Shown: one piece after another, positions 21,070 through 30,127 of the stretch
Layout: each line of letters starts with the position of its first letter
How positions within the stretch are numbered: position 1 is the stretch's first letter
NCBI RefSeq assembly: GCF_002307495.1
Contig: NZ_NTMR01000002.1
Coordinates: 62,001 to 126,000 of the forward strand
Source of the DNA: Pseudomonas abyssi
GTDB taxonomy: Bacteria; Pseudomonadota; Gammaproteobacteria; Pseudomonadales; Pseudomonadaceae
Direction of reading: 5' to 3'
DNA length: 64,000 bases
Notes under the pieces: model-generated
Told to the model about the DNA's origin: nothing
Seen by the model: the letters and a program-made list of their open reading frames with translations, nothing else
The model's database searches: none
Translations under genes and position numbers: made by a program

Positions 21070-21369
21070 ATGATTTTCTACGTGACGCGCATGCGGGTGA
21101 AGGGGCGCCCCCTCAAGCCCGAACAGATCAGCCGAGGCGAGCGGCTGCAGTGCAATATCCGAATTGAGCATGAAAGCTGCGTGCAAGGGCGCTCTTCTGT
21201 TGTTGCCAGAACTGCTGGCAGCGCTGGGCCGCAGGAGCCTGGGCCGTTACCCGACCTGATGGACTGCCAGCTGCATTCGATGCAAGCAAATGGCATGGTG
21301 CTGTCAGGGATCGAGGAAATTAACGGGGTGATGTATGCGCAGTCGTGGCTGTGCAGGCCTGCCCCTTAA
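21070..21369 (+). CDS. LexA-controlled small phage protein, function unknown
   Basis: A 99-residue soluble protein starting MIFYVTRMRVKGRPLKPEQI, with a C-terminal segment LHSMQANGMVLSGIEEINGVMYAQSWL. Similar short proteins occur at the ends of Pseudomonas prophages, without a known function as far as I can recall. It is the only plus-strand gene at the left end, convergent with the spanin gene (four-base overlap at the 3' ends), and has its own promoter under a LexA box, so it is an SOS-induced accessory gene. The ribosome site is weak (GGTG). Confidence 0.7.
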   Translation: MIFYVTRMRVKGRPLKPEQISRGERLQCNIRIEHESCVQGRSSVVARTAGSAGPQEPGPLPDLMDCQLHSMQANGMVLSGIEEINGVMYAQSWLCRPAP

Positions 21370-21902
21370 TCGGCGCCCTGCCGCTCCCGCTCCAGCTGCT
21401 GGAAATACCGCAGCTTCGCCTGGTCCTCAATCATTCCGGCTCGGATATCCCAAACAGCTGATCCAGCTTCTGGACTGAGTTCGAGGGCGGCGACATCGCC
21501 CAGGCCGCTGCCGCCTGTGGTTTCGGACACGACAGCGTCGGCGCGAGCAATTCTGACTTGGATACGCAGCTCGCGCCGCTCAGCGTCAGCACCAGCATAC
21601 ATACCCCGCAGCCTTTCATTATCAGCCTTTTCATCTTGCAACTCCCCGTAGTATTTCTGATCCAGCGCCTGCATTCGCTCGCGCTCGGCCACCAGCAGCT
21701 CCTGCTGTTTCTGCAGCTGTCGCTGCCCTGCCCTTGCAATCTCCCCCAGCGTGTTCGCGTGCGCAGTATTGGCCCGGTCCAGCGCCGCCTCACCGTTTGC
21801 GCCCTGCCAGCTCCACCCCACCCCAAACCCCAGCAACACCATGGCGGCCACTGCCGCCAGAGCGCCGCCGATCTGGGCGAGTAGCTTGTATTTACTCAGC
21901 AT
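21366..21902 (-). CDS. Inner-membrane spanin (Rz-like)
   Basis: The 178-residue protein has one N-terminal membrane helix (residues about 8-30, GGALAAVAAMVLLGFGVGW), then a long charged coiled coil (about 50-120), the plan of i-spanins that bridge to an outer-membrane partner and fuse the membranes in the last step of lysis. I chose ATG 21902, which overlaps the end of the lysozyme gene. A lipoprotein-like frame is nested inside it (21431-21634). Last gene of the late operon. Confidence 0.75.
   Translation of the reverse strand: MLSKYKLLAQIGGALAAVAAMVLLGFGVGWSWQGANGEAALDRANTAHANTLGEIARAGQRQLQKQQELLVAERERMQALDQKYYGELQDEKADNERLRGMYAGADAERRELRIQVRIARADAVVSETTGGSGLGDVAALELSPEAGSAVWDIRAGMIEDQAKLRYFQQLERERQGAD
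21431..21634 (-). CDS. Outer-membrane spanin (Rz1-like), nested in the Rz-like gene
   Basis: In another frame inside the Rz-like gene an ATG at 21634 is preceded by GGGGAG seven bases upstream and encodes 67 residues with a signal peptide (MKRLIMKGCGVCMLVLTLSG) and a cysteine after GAS that could be lipidated, followed by a Ser/Pro-containing periplasmic tail. Nested Rz1 genes are the rule in lambda-like phages. The lipobox (GAS-C) is imperfect, which lowers confidence. Confidence 0.6.
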   Translation of the reverse strand: MKRLIMKGCGVCMLVLTLSGASCVSKSELLAPTLSCPKPQAAAAWAMSPPSNSVQKLDQLFGISEPE

Positions 21903-22374
21903 GCTGCACCTCTTCAATGGCCTGCGCGTACAGCGGCGCCCACGTTTTTGGGTGCGGCTTACCGGGGCGCCAATTGCGGATGTAGTAGTCCCACGCGGCC
22001 TGCACCTCGCCGATGGCAGGCAGCGGGCGGGGGTCTGTCCAGAGCAGCAGCCGAGCGAAGCCAGCGGCGAGTATGTCGTCGTGCTCGAGCGCGGCGAATG
22101 CAGCAGACGAGGACGGAGCTACGCCGCGGGCAACGCACAGCCCCTTGGCCAGATCGCGACTGGCCGGGTGCGTTAGCACGCCGCGCACACCGCCGCCCAG
22201 CTCGAACTGCCACCAGCCGTGCGCCGGCCCGCCGATCTGGTGCCGGTGCTCGAACCGGGATTCCTGTAGCCCGATAGCCAGTATCTGCACCTCAGCCGCC
22301 GGCGAGGTCATGCGATCGGGCAGCAGTGATAGCGCAGACGCAATCGGGCCGCGCCGGATTTGATCCAAGGTCAT
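21892..22374 (-). CDS. Phage lysozyme / transglycosylase-type endolysin
   Basis: The 160-residue protein lacks a signal peptide and contains ILAIGLQESRFEHRHQIGGPAHGWWQFE, in which the Glu of QESRF is the expected catalytic acid and GPAHGWWQFE resembles the glycine-rich substrate loop of lysozyme-fold transglycosylases. It would degrade peptidoglycan after holin triggering. Start at 22374 is preceded by GGAG. It lies between the tail-fibre terminator and the spanins, so it may need read-through from the late promoter 22 kb away. Confidence 0.75.
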   Translation of the reverse strand: MTLDQIRRGPIASALSLLPDRMTSPAAEVQILAIGLQESRFEHRHQIGGPAHGWWQFELGGGVRGVLTHPASRDLAKGLCVARGVAPSSSAAFAALEHDDILAAGFARLLLWTDPRPLPAIGEVQAAWDYYIRNWRPGKPHPKTWAPLYAQAIEEVQHAE

Positions 22375-22388
22375 GTTTTCTCCAGGCA

Positions 22389-22410
22389 CAAAAAAACCGC
22401 CACATGGCGG
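22389..22410 (-). terminator. Terminator after the tail-fibre gene
   Basis: CCGCC-ACAT-GGCGG (22397-22410) is followed on the minus strand by a run of at least seven Us. It would end the tail transcript 20 bases after the fibre gene and just before the lysozyme ribosome site, where Q-type antitermination would allow passage. Confidence 0.7.
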
Positions 22411-22430
22411 CATCGACAGACAGCTGCTAA

Positions 22431-25058
22431 CTACGGGTTTATTTCTGATCTGAATACGGCAACAGGAATAACCCCTTCGATATTTCGTTTTGTCGTGCTC
22501 TTAACAATCAGGCGCAGCCCGTTTCGCGCAAACCTGGCCTCAAGTAGAGCACTGAAATACGGCGTTACTGATTCATTATCCGCAGTATTCCACGCTAATG
22601 GATGGAACGTAGTGTCCGGAACGTAAACATCGCCAGGCAGATCCGCCCCCGCTAAAATATCGTAAGTGCCGGAGGGCACGGCTGTTGTCGAGTTATCAAC
22701 TGTGTTGTTGTACAGATATAGCCTGACATATAGCACATCCCCCACGCGCTTCATTGCGCTAATACGAAGTGGGCTTGTGAACGTATTGCGCATATCTCCC
22801 GGCAACTTCAGAGGCATCCACCAATCGTAGTAATCGAGCGCCTGCCGCTTACTATTCACAGACAGCCGCAACTTCTTCGCAACTGTTTCACCGATCAGCT
22901 TGTGACCGAGGATATTTGGGTGAGCGGAGTCATCGAACAACCGTATCGAATCCGTAAGCCACGAACTATCGACGAGACTGCCGTCTGTTTTCAGGTAGTC
23001 GCCGAATTTGATGTAGGAGCTGCCGGCGATTGAGTCGGCGCAGCGTTTCAGCTCTATCGGCAGAGCGCGGTCAATACCGCGCTGCCACAGGAAGTCGAGG
23101 ACAAGGACGCGGACGCCGTAGGTATTGGCCTCCTCGATAATCCAGTCAATTCGCTGTTTTACGGCGGCTAGATATGCTGGATCAGACTCCGCTGTAGCAT
23201 TGTCGTTATACCCAAGCGCCAGTATAAACGTAGTGCTCCCGCGCACCGTTTTCTGAATAACCTCTTGCGAGATGTAACGCAGTCGACGCCCGCTCTGCGA
23301 GAAGTTGCTGAGCTGGAAATCGTATTCTGCGTTCTCGTAACTAATGCCAATTAAGCGGACAGCACCCGACACAACCCGCAACGTGATTACGCACGAACCC
23401 TGCCCGTTATCCTCAACATCCAGCCTACCGCCGTTCAGGCCGCTGGTGCGAGTGGAACCGGCAGAGCCGTCGGTATCAACGGTCATTTTGACAGCGCCAT
23501 TGACAAGAATCTCGAACGTGCCGCCACCGCTAAATTCGTGATACCACACTCCGAAATAATTCTGGAATGAAGGCACCGTAACAGTCAGCGTGTTCGCAGG
23601 GGTGGACGATTCAAGGGCGAAACCGCTGATACTCCACTCAGCATTCTCCGCTGTTAATTCTGTCCAAGTTCCTGAGCGTACAACAGAGTGAATCTCGTAA
23701 GATGCGGTAGAGCCACTGCCAAGAGTGGGTAATAGGGACACAAACCCATAACTGGACGCGTTGAACTCGGCATTCACGCAGCGCTTGAGAATGTTAGTCC
23801 AGTTGTTGCGGTACGCATCACGACTGAATGCCATCTGACTTATAGAATCTCCAAAAACTGCAACTCCACGCCCACCCCACGGATATATCCAATTACGGTT
23901 AAAGTTAATGCGGTCGAGCAGGATATCCTTGTTGTCCTGCACTGCGTCTGCCTTGCCTGCCAGTGCAGTGGCCTGCGCAGTGCTGACCGGTTTGTCCGCA
24001 TCGGCGGTATTGTCCACCGCACTCAGGCCCACGTCAGCCTTGGTTATCGCCACGCCACCGGTGCGGCCCTGCACACTCTGCACAGGCGCTGCCGCCGCTG
24101 CCTGCGCTGCGGTCGTGTACTGCGGGTGCGGGTCAGGTGTCGCTTCGTGCGCGCCCACCGCGCCGCTGGCTGTGCCGGCCGCATCGTATCGCCCATCAGA
24201 TTCAGTCTTGGTGTATCGGTCACCCAGCGCATTGTCGGTTGCGACCACAAATGCGCTGTATGTATCCTGATTGACCTTGAGCCCAAGCCGCTGCATCAGG
24301 TCCAGCTGCTGCGTGATGTCGCCTTGGATCGTGCCCCAGGGCCGGTCGATCACACCGGCGTCAATCTCGGTGCCGTCCTGCAGGGTGAGGATCAAGTGGC
24401 CATTCTCGGCCACGGTCGCCGCAGCAACTCCCTGGCCAGCCGGGCCAGCCGGGCCTCGATCGCCACCAACAACGGCAAAGCCGTGACACACCTGCCCCGC
24501 AGTCGCACCGGCCACTTCCACATTGATGGTGCCGGTGTAGGCTCGCAGCACGTCGCCGTTCGGCAGGGTCACGTCCAGCACGTACTCACGGCTACGCCAG
24601 GCCAGAGCTGCGGTTTCGGCTGCGGACAGCTCCAGATCGACCCAGCCGCCGGCGTTAACGGTGACCGGCAGCGTGCCGACCTCTGCCCCCTTCTCATACA
24701 GACGCAGCTCTGCGGTGGCGTCGGTCAGGTCCAGCGGTGGGCGGTACACCAGCTGGCCACCTTCTGGCCGGGTGCCGGTGGCGTTGATGCCGGGCAGGTC
24801 AAGCTCTGTGGCGGTGACCACCTGGGCCATGTGCGGCAGCTGCCGCAATGGGGCGCGGTTGGCCTCGGGCAGTTGGCGGACATGCTCAACCCACACAGGC
24901 CAGTCGCCGGGCAGGCCGTGCTCTACGGTGAGCCGCACCGGGCCGGTGGCGGCAATACCGGTGATGGGTTTGTAGACGGGGTTGGGTTGCATCAGGCGCA
25001 GCAGCGCACGAAAGGTCGCGCCCTGGTCGATGCGCAGGGCTAGGTTTGCGGGTGTCAT
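22431..25058 (-). CDS. Tail fibre with SGNH/GDSL hydrolase domain
   Basis: An 875-residue fibre. The first 200 residues form a beta-rich base like those seen next to tail-tip proteins, followed by a short collagen-like GPAGPAG turn (about 215), a fibre segment, and from about residue 395 a hydrolase domain with GDSIS (catalytic Ser), LALGYND (GxND block) and DSAHPNILGH (Asp-x-x-His pair) around residue 740. SGNH domains on fibres usually deacetylate surface polysaccharide, so the receptor is probably an acetylated O-antigen or capsule. The C-terminal 90 residues are a separate beta-rich tip. Confidence 0.82.
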   Translation of the reverse strand: MTPANLALRIDQGATFRALLRLMQPNPVYKPITGIAATGPVRLTVEHGLPGDWPVWVEHVRQLPEANRAPLRQLPHMAQVVTATELDLPGINATGTRPEGGQLVYRPPLDLTDATAELRLYEKGAEVGTLPVTVNAGGWVDLELSAAETAALAWRSREYVLDVTLPNGDVLRAYTGTINVEVAGATAGQVCHGFAVVGGDRGPAGPAGQGVAAATVAENGHLILTLQDGTEIDAGVIDRPWGTIQGDITQQLDLMQRLGLKVNQDTYSAFVVATDNALGDRYTKTESDGRYDAAGTASGAVGAHEATPDPHPQYTTAAQAAAAAPVQSVQGRTGGVAITKADVGLSAVDNTADADKPVSTAQATALAGKADAVQDNKDILLDRINFNRNWIYPWGGRGVAVFGDSISQMAFSRDAYRNNWTNILKRCVNAEFNASSYGFVSLLPTLGSGSTASYEIHSVVRSGTWTELTAENAEWSISGFALESSTPANTLTVTVPSFQNYFGVWYHEFSGGGTFEILVNGAVKMTVDTDGSAGSTRTSGLNGGRLDVEDNGQGSCVITLRVVSGAVRLIGISYENAEYDFQLSNFSQSGRRLRYISQEVIQKTVRGSTTFILALGYNDNATAESDPAYLAAVKQRIDWIIEEANTYGVRVLVLDFLWQRGIDRALPIELKRCADSIAGSSYIKFGDYLKTDGSLVDSSWLTDSIRLFDDSAHPNILGHKLIGETVAKKLRLSVNSKRQALDYYDWWMPLKLPGDMRNTFTSPLRISAMKRVGDVLYVRLYLYNNTVDNSTTAVPSGTYDILAGADLPGDVYVPDTTFHPLAWNTADNESVTPYFSALLEARFARNGLRLIVKSTTKRNIEGVIPVAVFRSEINP

Positions 25059-25083
25059 GTGAGGAGTTCTCTGATGGCGAGTT

Positions 25084-25794
25084 TCAGGAAAGCTGCGCGT
25101 ATGAGGCCAGGTCGACGATATCTACAGCCAGCTGAAGACGGATAACCCCGCCGGCGTACTCTCCAGCCCGCACGGCGATAGTGAGCCTGACACGGGCAGT
25201 GGCCGAGGCTGTGAGTTCGAGGTAGGCGTTGCTAGGCCCCAGAGAGGCCGATATGTCAGCGTGTGGCTGTATCAGCGCCTCAATGATGTCTCTGCCATTG
25301 CCGGCGATACGTACGCGCCCGCCAGCGGACAGCGTTGCCTCGACTGTGTTTTCTAGCCGCTTGCTACCCGGCATGTCTGCTGGTGCGCTAAAGGTCACCA
25401 GACCGGCGCCGGGCGCGGTAGCCCAATACGGCATTGCCGGGTCGAGCGTTACGTCACTACCGGTAGGCGCGGCATAGACCTGCTGCAACCCGGCGCCTTC
25501 CAGATTGGTAACACGGCTATCCAGCGCCTCCTGCCCCAAGAAAATCTGAGCCAGAATTGCGCTGTTCACGGAGCAGTAAATAACACTGCCGGCGCCCCAC
25601 TCCTGGGCACTCTCGCGCAGCAGCATGGCTTGGCCTGATTCGACCATGGCGGCAAGGATCTCCCAGCGCGTGGCCGCTGTCTCGCTGTCCGCAACCGTCA
25701 GGATGTACTGGCCGTCAGGCAAATCCAGCTCGGCCTCAACCTGGGCTACCGTGAGCTGAAGCGGTCGCAGCCAGTTATCAACAAAGTTGAGCAT
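25084..25794 (-). CDS. Phage tail-tip-associated protein, unknown
   Basis: A 236-residue acidic protein opening MLNFVDNWLRPLQLTVAQVEAELDLPDGQYILTV. No signal peptide or membrane segment; the C-terminal half is rich in small residues and beta-prone, as in fibre-chaperone or adaptor proteins. It lies between the 560-residue tail protein and the tail fibre, which is the position of distal tail components. I cannot assign a family. Confidence 0.6.
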   Translation of the reverse strand: MLNFVDNWLRPLQLTVAQVEAELDLPDGQYILTVADSETAATRWEILAAMVESGQAMLLRESAQEWGAGSVIYCSVNSAILAQIFLGQEALDSRVTNLEGAGLQQVYAAPTGSDVTLDPAMPYWATAPGAGLVTFSAPADMPGSKRLENTVEATLSAGGRVRIAGNGRDIIEALIQPHADISASLGPSNAYLELTASATARVRLTIAVRAGEYAGGVIRLQLAVDIVDLASYAQLS

Positions 25795-25803
25795 TTCATG
25801 TCC

Positions 25804-27486
25804 TCAGGTAAATCTGACGGGGTGCCGTTGAGCCATCAGCACTTGCCCCGTGACCGGCTGGTAAGCGCCGTACTTGTTTGTTACCGGGTGAACACCCGCC
25901 GCGCCCTTCTCGCCGCTTGGGGTGAGCACCCGTGAAACGCCAATCTCGGTGGTGCTGACCCTGCACGCCACACCAAAGGCCATGTCGCACCACCTGATCA
26001 GCGTGGGGAAGCTGTCCAGGGTGCACTCATATGCAGCGGCTGCTGACTCGCCAGCAGTTTCGGGCAACCCGGCAGGCGCGCTGACGGAGCCCAGCTGCTG
26101 CGTAGTCGGCCCTTGCTGCGTCTGGCCTGCGGGGCTTTCTGCCACAACGGTGTAGGTCACAATCGCCGCGTCGGGCGCTGCTGGCGGCGGGAAGTACCCG
26201 CCCTGCGCCTGGTAGTGCCAGTCGTACCGGATCGTCCTTGTGTGTCGGCACTCTTCATTGAGTGTTTGCCCGTTCCAGGTCACAGCAATCTGATCAATGT
26301 TGGTCTCGGTGATAACCCTGCTGGCTTCGCCCTCGGCGCTACCCGCGTAGGTTGTTGCGCCCTCGCTGTCGATCACCATCACCAAGCTGTCATCCAGAAT
26401 TTGCTCGGTGTAGGTGCTGGCCCGTTGGCGCGTGGCGATGCGATTGACGACCACCGGCGCCGGGGTGCCCTTGGCATCAAACCAATACCCCACCACTTTG
26501 CCGAGCAGCATCCGTGTCTCCTGGCCGACCTCCTCCGTGACCGAGAATGACCTAGAGACAAGCGGCAGCGGCGTGTTGGAGGGCTGCGGGTACGGCCCTG
26601 GGGGCGCATCGATCCTGAAGCCCTGCAGGTCATTGGGCGTATACACGTTGGTTGTGACCGAGCCAGTGGGCATCGGCGTGTGGCTGACGCTGCCAAGGCA
26701 TTCGCTGCGGGTGGCGAGCTCGGTTGCCTGCACACTAAAGTTGACCCCTCCGGCAAAAGGGGTGCCGCTCACCTCGATCAGCCAGAACCCCAGCGCCGTG
26801 ACATCGTTGACCGAGAATGATGCTGCGTTCTCTCGCAGCGAGTTGTTGCCGGCGTTGTACACCCCAACGATGATTTTGCTGCCGTCCGGTACCGCGCCAA
26901 CAACGCAGTAGCGAAACCCGCCGTTCGACCACCCAGCCCGGGAGAACTCCGCCGTTTGCTGTACATTTAGCCGCGTTGTTTTCTGCAGGCCAGCCCAAGG
27001 CTTGAGCACAAATCCGGACGGGTCTGCGCTAACCGTCAAGTCAACAGCGTCAAAGTCCCAGGCGTTTGCAGGGCTGACTCGCTGCACCGACAAATTGAGT
27101 TTCCACGGCCAACCCATATCGGCATCCCAGTAGAACCAAGCCCTGGTGCCAAGATGCTTGCCATGTACCTCGCCCCGAAAACCACCAGCAACGAGCGCAT
27201 AGTCACGCCATACCATCCCCTGCGCAGCTTGCTCTGCAGGGGTTTCCGGGAGCTTGGCGGCACCAGGCAGGCGCTGCATGAACACCGTGCCGTGGTGGGC
27301 GATGTTGGCCTGATCAATATCCGAACTCGGCGGCCACGGCATTTCCGCACCACCGGGCAGCGTCAGGGTTTGCTGAGCCGAGAGATACTGATCACCACCA
27401 ACGCCCGGTGGTGGCGTGACAAACTCACGACGCACGACGCCGTGCCATGGGCAACCCCACAGCGGAGCATTTGTTTCTGTGCTCAT
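25804..27486 (-). CDS. Distal tail protein, 560 residues
   Basis: A large soluble protein starting MSTETNAPLWGCPWHGVVRREF, rich in aromatic and beta-prone segments without membrane helices. It follows the 142-residue protein with an ATGA overlap and precedes the fibre-adaptor gene, so it is probably part of the tail tip or baseplate. Conserved alongside the two neighbouring tail proteins in siphophages as a block; no catalytic motif is visible. Confidence 0.6.
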   Translation of the reverse strand: MSTETNAPLWGCPWHGVVRREFVTPPPGVGGDQYLSAQQTLTLPGGAEMPWPPSSDIDQANIAHHGTVFMQRLPGAAKLPETPAEQAAQGMVWRDYALVAGGFRGEVHGKHLGTRAWFYWDADMGWPWKLNLSVQRVSPANAWDFDAVDLTVSADPSGFVLKPWAGLQKTTRLNVQQTAEFSRAGWSNGGFRYCVVGAVPDGSKIIVGVYNAGNNSLRENAASFSVNDVTALGFWLIEVSGTPFAGGVNFSVQATELATRSECLGSVSHTPMPTGSVTTNVYTPNDLQGFRIDAPPGPYPQPSNTPLPLVSRSFSVTEEVGQETRMLLGKVVGYWFDAKGTPAPVVVNRIATRQRASTYTEQILDDSLVMVIDSEGATTYAGSAEGEASRVITETNIDQIAVTWNGQTLNEECRHTRTIRYDWHYQAQGGYFPPPAAPDAAIVTYTVVAESPAGQTQQGPTTQQLGSVSAPAGLPETAGESAAAAYECTLDSFPTLIRWCDMAFGVACRVSTTEIGVSRVLTPSGEKGAAGVHPVTNKYGAYQPVTGQVLMAQRHPVRFT

Positions 27487-27911
27487 GGTGTTGGCGCCGA
27501 TGTGCCCGCAAGATAGATTTCAACCGGCGCGCCGTCCGCATCCTCAAGCAGCAGCCGGCTCAGCAGCGGATAAACAAACAGGCCGTCAGTGCTGGGTATG
27601 CCGTTCGTGTGGTACAGCCGGCTGCCGTAGTTCACCTCTTCCAGGGGGCTGGCGATGCCGCCGCCACTGCCGGGGTTGCGCTCTGGCTCGTAGTTGCGCT
27701 CTACCCGGCCCCGCCCTGCCGCAATCGCCCCGCGAGGCTCTTCACGCCGCAGCGTGGGAGGCGGCTTACGCTCGGTTAGGTTGTCGGCCAGGGTTTGCAC
27801 CAGGCGGTCAGCCATGGATTGCTGACGGGCGGTCAAATTGTTTTGAATCCCAGACCTGCGACCCTCCAGGTTGCCCTGCAGTCGCCGGCGGCGATCATCT
27901 GTAGCGCTCAT
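27483..27911 (-). CDS. Small tail-tip-region protein
   Basis: A 142-residue basic protein (MSATDDRRRRLQGNLEGRRSGIQNN) with a highly charged N-terminal half, followed by SRLYHTNGIPSTDGLFVYPLLSRLLLEDADGAPVEIYL. It overlaps the next gene by four bases and starts two bases after the previous stop, so it belongs to the tail-tip operon. Function unknown. Confidence 0.6.
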   Translation of the reverse strand: MSATDDRRRRLQGNLEGRRSGIQNNLTARQQSMADRLVQTLADNLTERKPPPTLRREEPRGAIAAGRGRVERNYEPERNPGSGGGIASPLEEVNYGSRLYHTNGIPSTDGLFVYPLLSRLLLEDADGAPVEIYLAGTSAPTP

Positions 27912-27913
27912 GG

Positions 27914-29614
27914 TTACAGCTCCAACTGGTCAATCGGCGGGGCAAGGCGATAGGTCACTGCCTGCTCTGCAGTGATTTCGTCTCGCCAGCTGGCAGGGAT
28001 CTCTGGCGTATCGACGATAAAGCGGCGCGGGTAGCGCTCCAGCGTGTTCTCGTTGGCGTCCGGTACCGAGTAGTTGCCAGCAAAGCCGGGCAGCTCTTCG
28101 TCATACTCCGGCGCAGTGCTGCGAAACCCCAGCTGCGTGGGCAGCGCGCCCGGCGACGGCACCATCGGTTCATCTACAAACTCGGGCGGCACCGGTATAG
28201 CCAGGGCATCGCTGATCGCATCCGCAGCGCCGCGGCTGGTGCTGATCTCGATTGTGCGAATGGCCGCGCCCGTCTCCAGATTCAGCTCGTCAATCACTTG
28301 TTCAGCCGCACCGGTAACAACGGCATTGCGATTTATCAGCCGCAGGCCTTGGCCAGCGTCCACACCCAGCGCGTGCGCCAAAGGGATATCCCAGCTCACA
28401 AGGTTGCCGCGCTGGGCCTTGATTACCGAGGCAGCAGCGCGGGCAATGCCAACCTGCAGGGCGGCATCTAACCGCGCCTGATCTCGCACAGGCAGCGACT
28501 CAAGCGGGTCGCCGTTGTTCAGGATCGGGCTGGTTGGGCGCGAACCCTCCCAGTTCCTGTCATTGTCGGAGTCGGTGTCCAGCACAATGCGATCGCGCTC
28601 AACTACCGGCCCAACGCCGTCGACAGCCGCCTCAACCACAAAGGTTAGGCGATACTGCTCGACGGCCCGCTGTGTCCAGCGGATAGCCGCCGACCAGTCG
28701 GCGCCCAGCAGCAGATCCGTGTGGATGTTGTACCAGGGCGGGTTCAGCTCTGTGTTGGTGGGCGGCAACCGGGTGTAGTTGGCGCTGCGCACAAACCAGC
28801 CTGCAGCCTCGGTGGCCTGCACAATCATGTCCACGTCTGGCAGCTCGGTGGTGTCCGTTCTCCAGGCCGTGAACGGGGCGTCCGGATGCTCCCAGCTGTA
28901 GTTGCGGTTGCGCTGGCGGTACCGGGTATACCGGTAGTCCAGCTCCAGCTCATAGGTGTTGATGGTATCGGTCAGCACTGCCAGCGAGACCTCTACCGAG
29001 CCGTACATCACTGAGCCGTCAGCAAACTCATAGCTGATGCTCGCTGGCTGCCAAGGGGTGATGCGTGGCGTGCCGTGCCGGTCCACGCCAAGGCCGGCTT
29101 GCCGCGTGCTAATTCGCTCTTGGGCGTACTCCCAGCGCGAGCGGCCGGCAACCTCCTCAAACACATCCGGAGACCAGTAGCCACCAACCTGCAGGTCTAT
29201 CTGGTCAAGCTCCATGCTCTCGAAAGTATCCGCCAGGCGTGTTGTAGCCTCGCAGGCGAGCTGGCGGGTGAAGACGTCAAACACGGGCTGCACAAGGTAG
29301 CCAGTGAACAGCCGCGCAGTGACAACCGGGTCACCCATGACGTGAAAATCCACGGTGACCGCCTGCCCAGCCAGAGCTCCAACATCGATAGGCGCGTCAT
29401 CCATCCACAGGGTGAAGCTAGCAACGGTGTCGCCATCGCGCGGGCACGCCACGCGAATACTGGTCTGTAGCTTGTCGCTTACGTCCGCGCCACCCAGGGT
29501 GACGGTCACAGTCCAGGCGAAGCTGCTGCCAGGCTCGATGACAGTGGCCGCAGGCGCGCCGCTCGGCGCCAGGCCGTTGAGCGGCACAGCATTGAGGGGG
29601 TAGGCATTGAGCAT
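27914..29614 (-). CDS. Tail-hub-type protein, 566 residues
   Basis: A large acidic protein. The first 40 residues are a low-complexity PLN/A-rich arm, then a beta-rich region (WTVTVTLGGADVSDKLQTSIRV) resembling phage tail hub or tip proteins that receive the tape measure. It stands two genes downstream of the tape measure, the place of hub proteins in long-tailed phages. No enzymatic motif is seen. Family assignment rests on position and overall character. Confidence 0.6.
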   Translation of the reverse strand: MLNAYPLNAVPLNGLAPSGAPAATVIEPGSSFAWTVTVTLGGADVSDKLQTSIRVACPRDGDTVASFTLWMDDAPIDVGALAGQAVTVDFHVMGDPVVTARLFTGYLVQPVFDVFTRQLACEATTRLADTFESMELDQIDLQVGGYWSPDVFEEVAGRSRWEYAQERISTRQAGLGVDRHGTPRITPWQPASISYEFADGSVMYGSVEVSLAVLTDTINTYELELDYRYTRYRQRNRNYSWEHPDAPFTAWRTDTTELPDVDMIVQATEAAGWFVRSANYTRLPPTNTELNPPWYNIHTDLLLGADWSAAIRWTQRAVEQYRLTFVVEAAVDGVGPVVERDRIVLDTDSDNDRNWEGSRPTSPILNNGDPLESLPVRDQARLDAALQVGIARAAASVIKAQRGNLVSWDIPLAHALGVDAGQGLRLINRNAVVTGAAEQVIDELNLETGAAIRTIEISTSRGAADAISDALAIPVPPEFVDEPMVPSPGALPTQLGFRSTAPEYDEELPGFAGNYSVPDANENTLERYPRRFIVDTPEIPASWRDEITAEQAVTYRLAPPIDQLEL

Positions 29615-29617
29615 GCA

Positions 29618-30124
29618 TCAAATCTCGTTGGCAACGATCTGCCAGGCAACATCACCCGCCGACAGGTCCTCATCCGGCGGCACACACAGCACCTGCTGGA
29701 AGCGCGGAAACCAAACAACGCTGTACATTTGCGCACCGACAACCGGCGTGATGGTGGCGTCTCTACCAGCCATGGCCACAGGCGTTGGCACCCAGTCACG
29801 CCCGACCAGCGCGTGAGCCTCTACCGGCACATCAGGCCGCGCATCGGTTTGAATGCGCACCTCCGTGCTGGTAGTGGTGACGCGCTTTGGCTTTGGGCAC
29901 CAGAGGTCCTGGTACTCATCCCAGTCGAGCACATCCAGGCCGGTGGCCATCCAGCCGGTGCCAGAGATAGTGACCTGCCACTTTTTCCAGTGCCGCATGC
30001 GCACAAGTTTGCCGCCAGACAGGCGCGCATCCTCTGCGCCACCCGCAGCGGAGTAGGCAACGCGCGGAGCTCCGGCATGCAGGGGGACTTCAATGCCCCC
30101 CAGTTTCAAGCGTGGTGCAGCCAT
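29618..30124 (-). CDS. Tail protein between tape measure and hub
   Basis: A 168-residue soluble protein (MAAPRLKLGGIEVPLHAGAPRVAYSAAGGAEDARLSGGKLVRMRHWKKW begins the beta-rich fold). It directly follows the tape measure and precedes the hub-type protein by three bases, the position of distal-tail (Dit-like) proteins. WDEYQDLWCPKPKRV and the IQTDARPDVPVEAH stretch suggest a beta-sandwich, but this is inference. Confidence 0.6.
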   Translation of the reverse strand: MAAPRLKLGGIEVPLHAGAPRVAYSAAGGAEDARLSGGKLVRMRHWKKWQVTISGTGWMATGLDVLDWDEYQDLWCPKPKRVTTTSTEVRIQTDARPDVPVEAHALVGRDWVPTPVAMAGRDATITPVVGAQMYSVVWFPRFQQVLCVPPDEDLSAGDVAWQIVANEI

Positions 30125-30127
30125 GCC

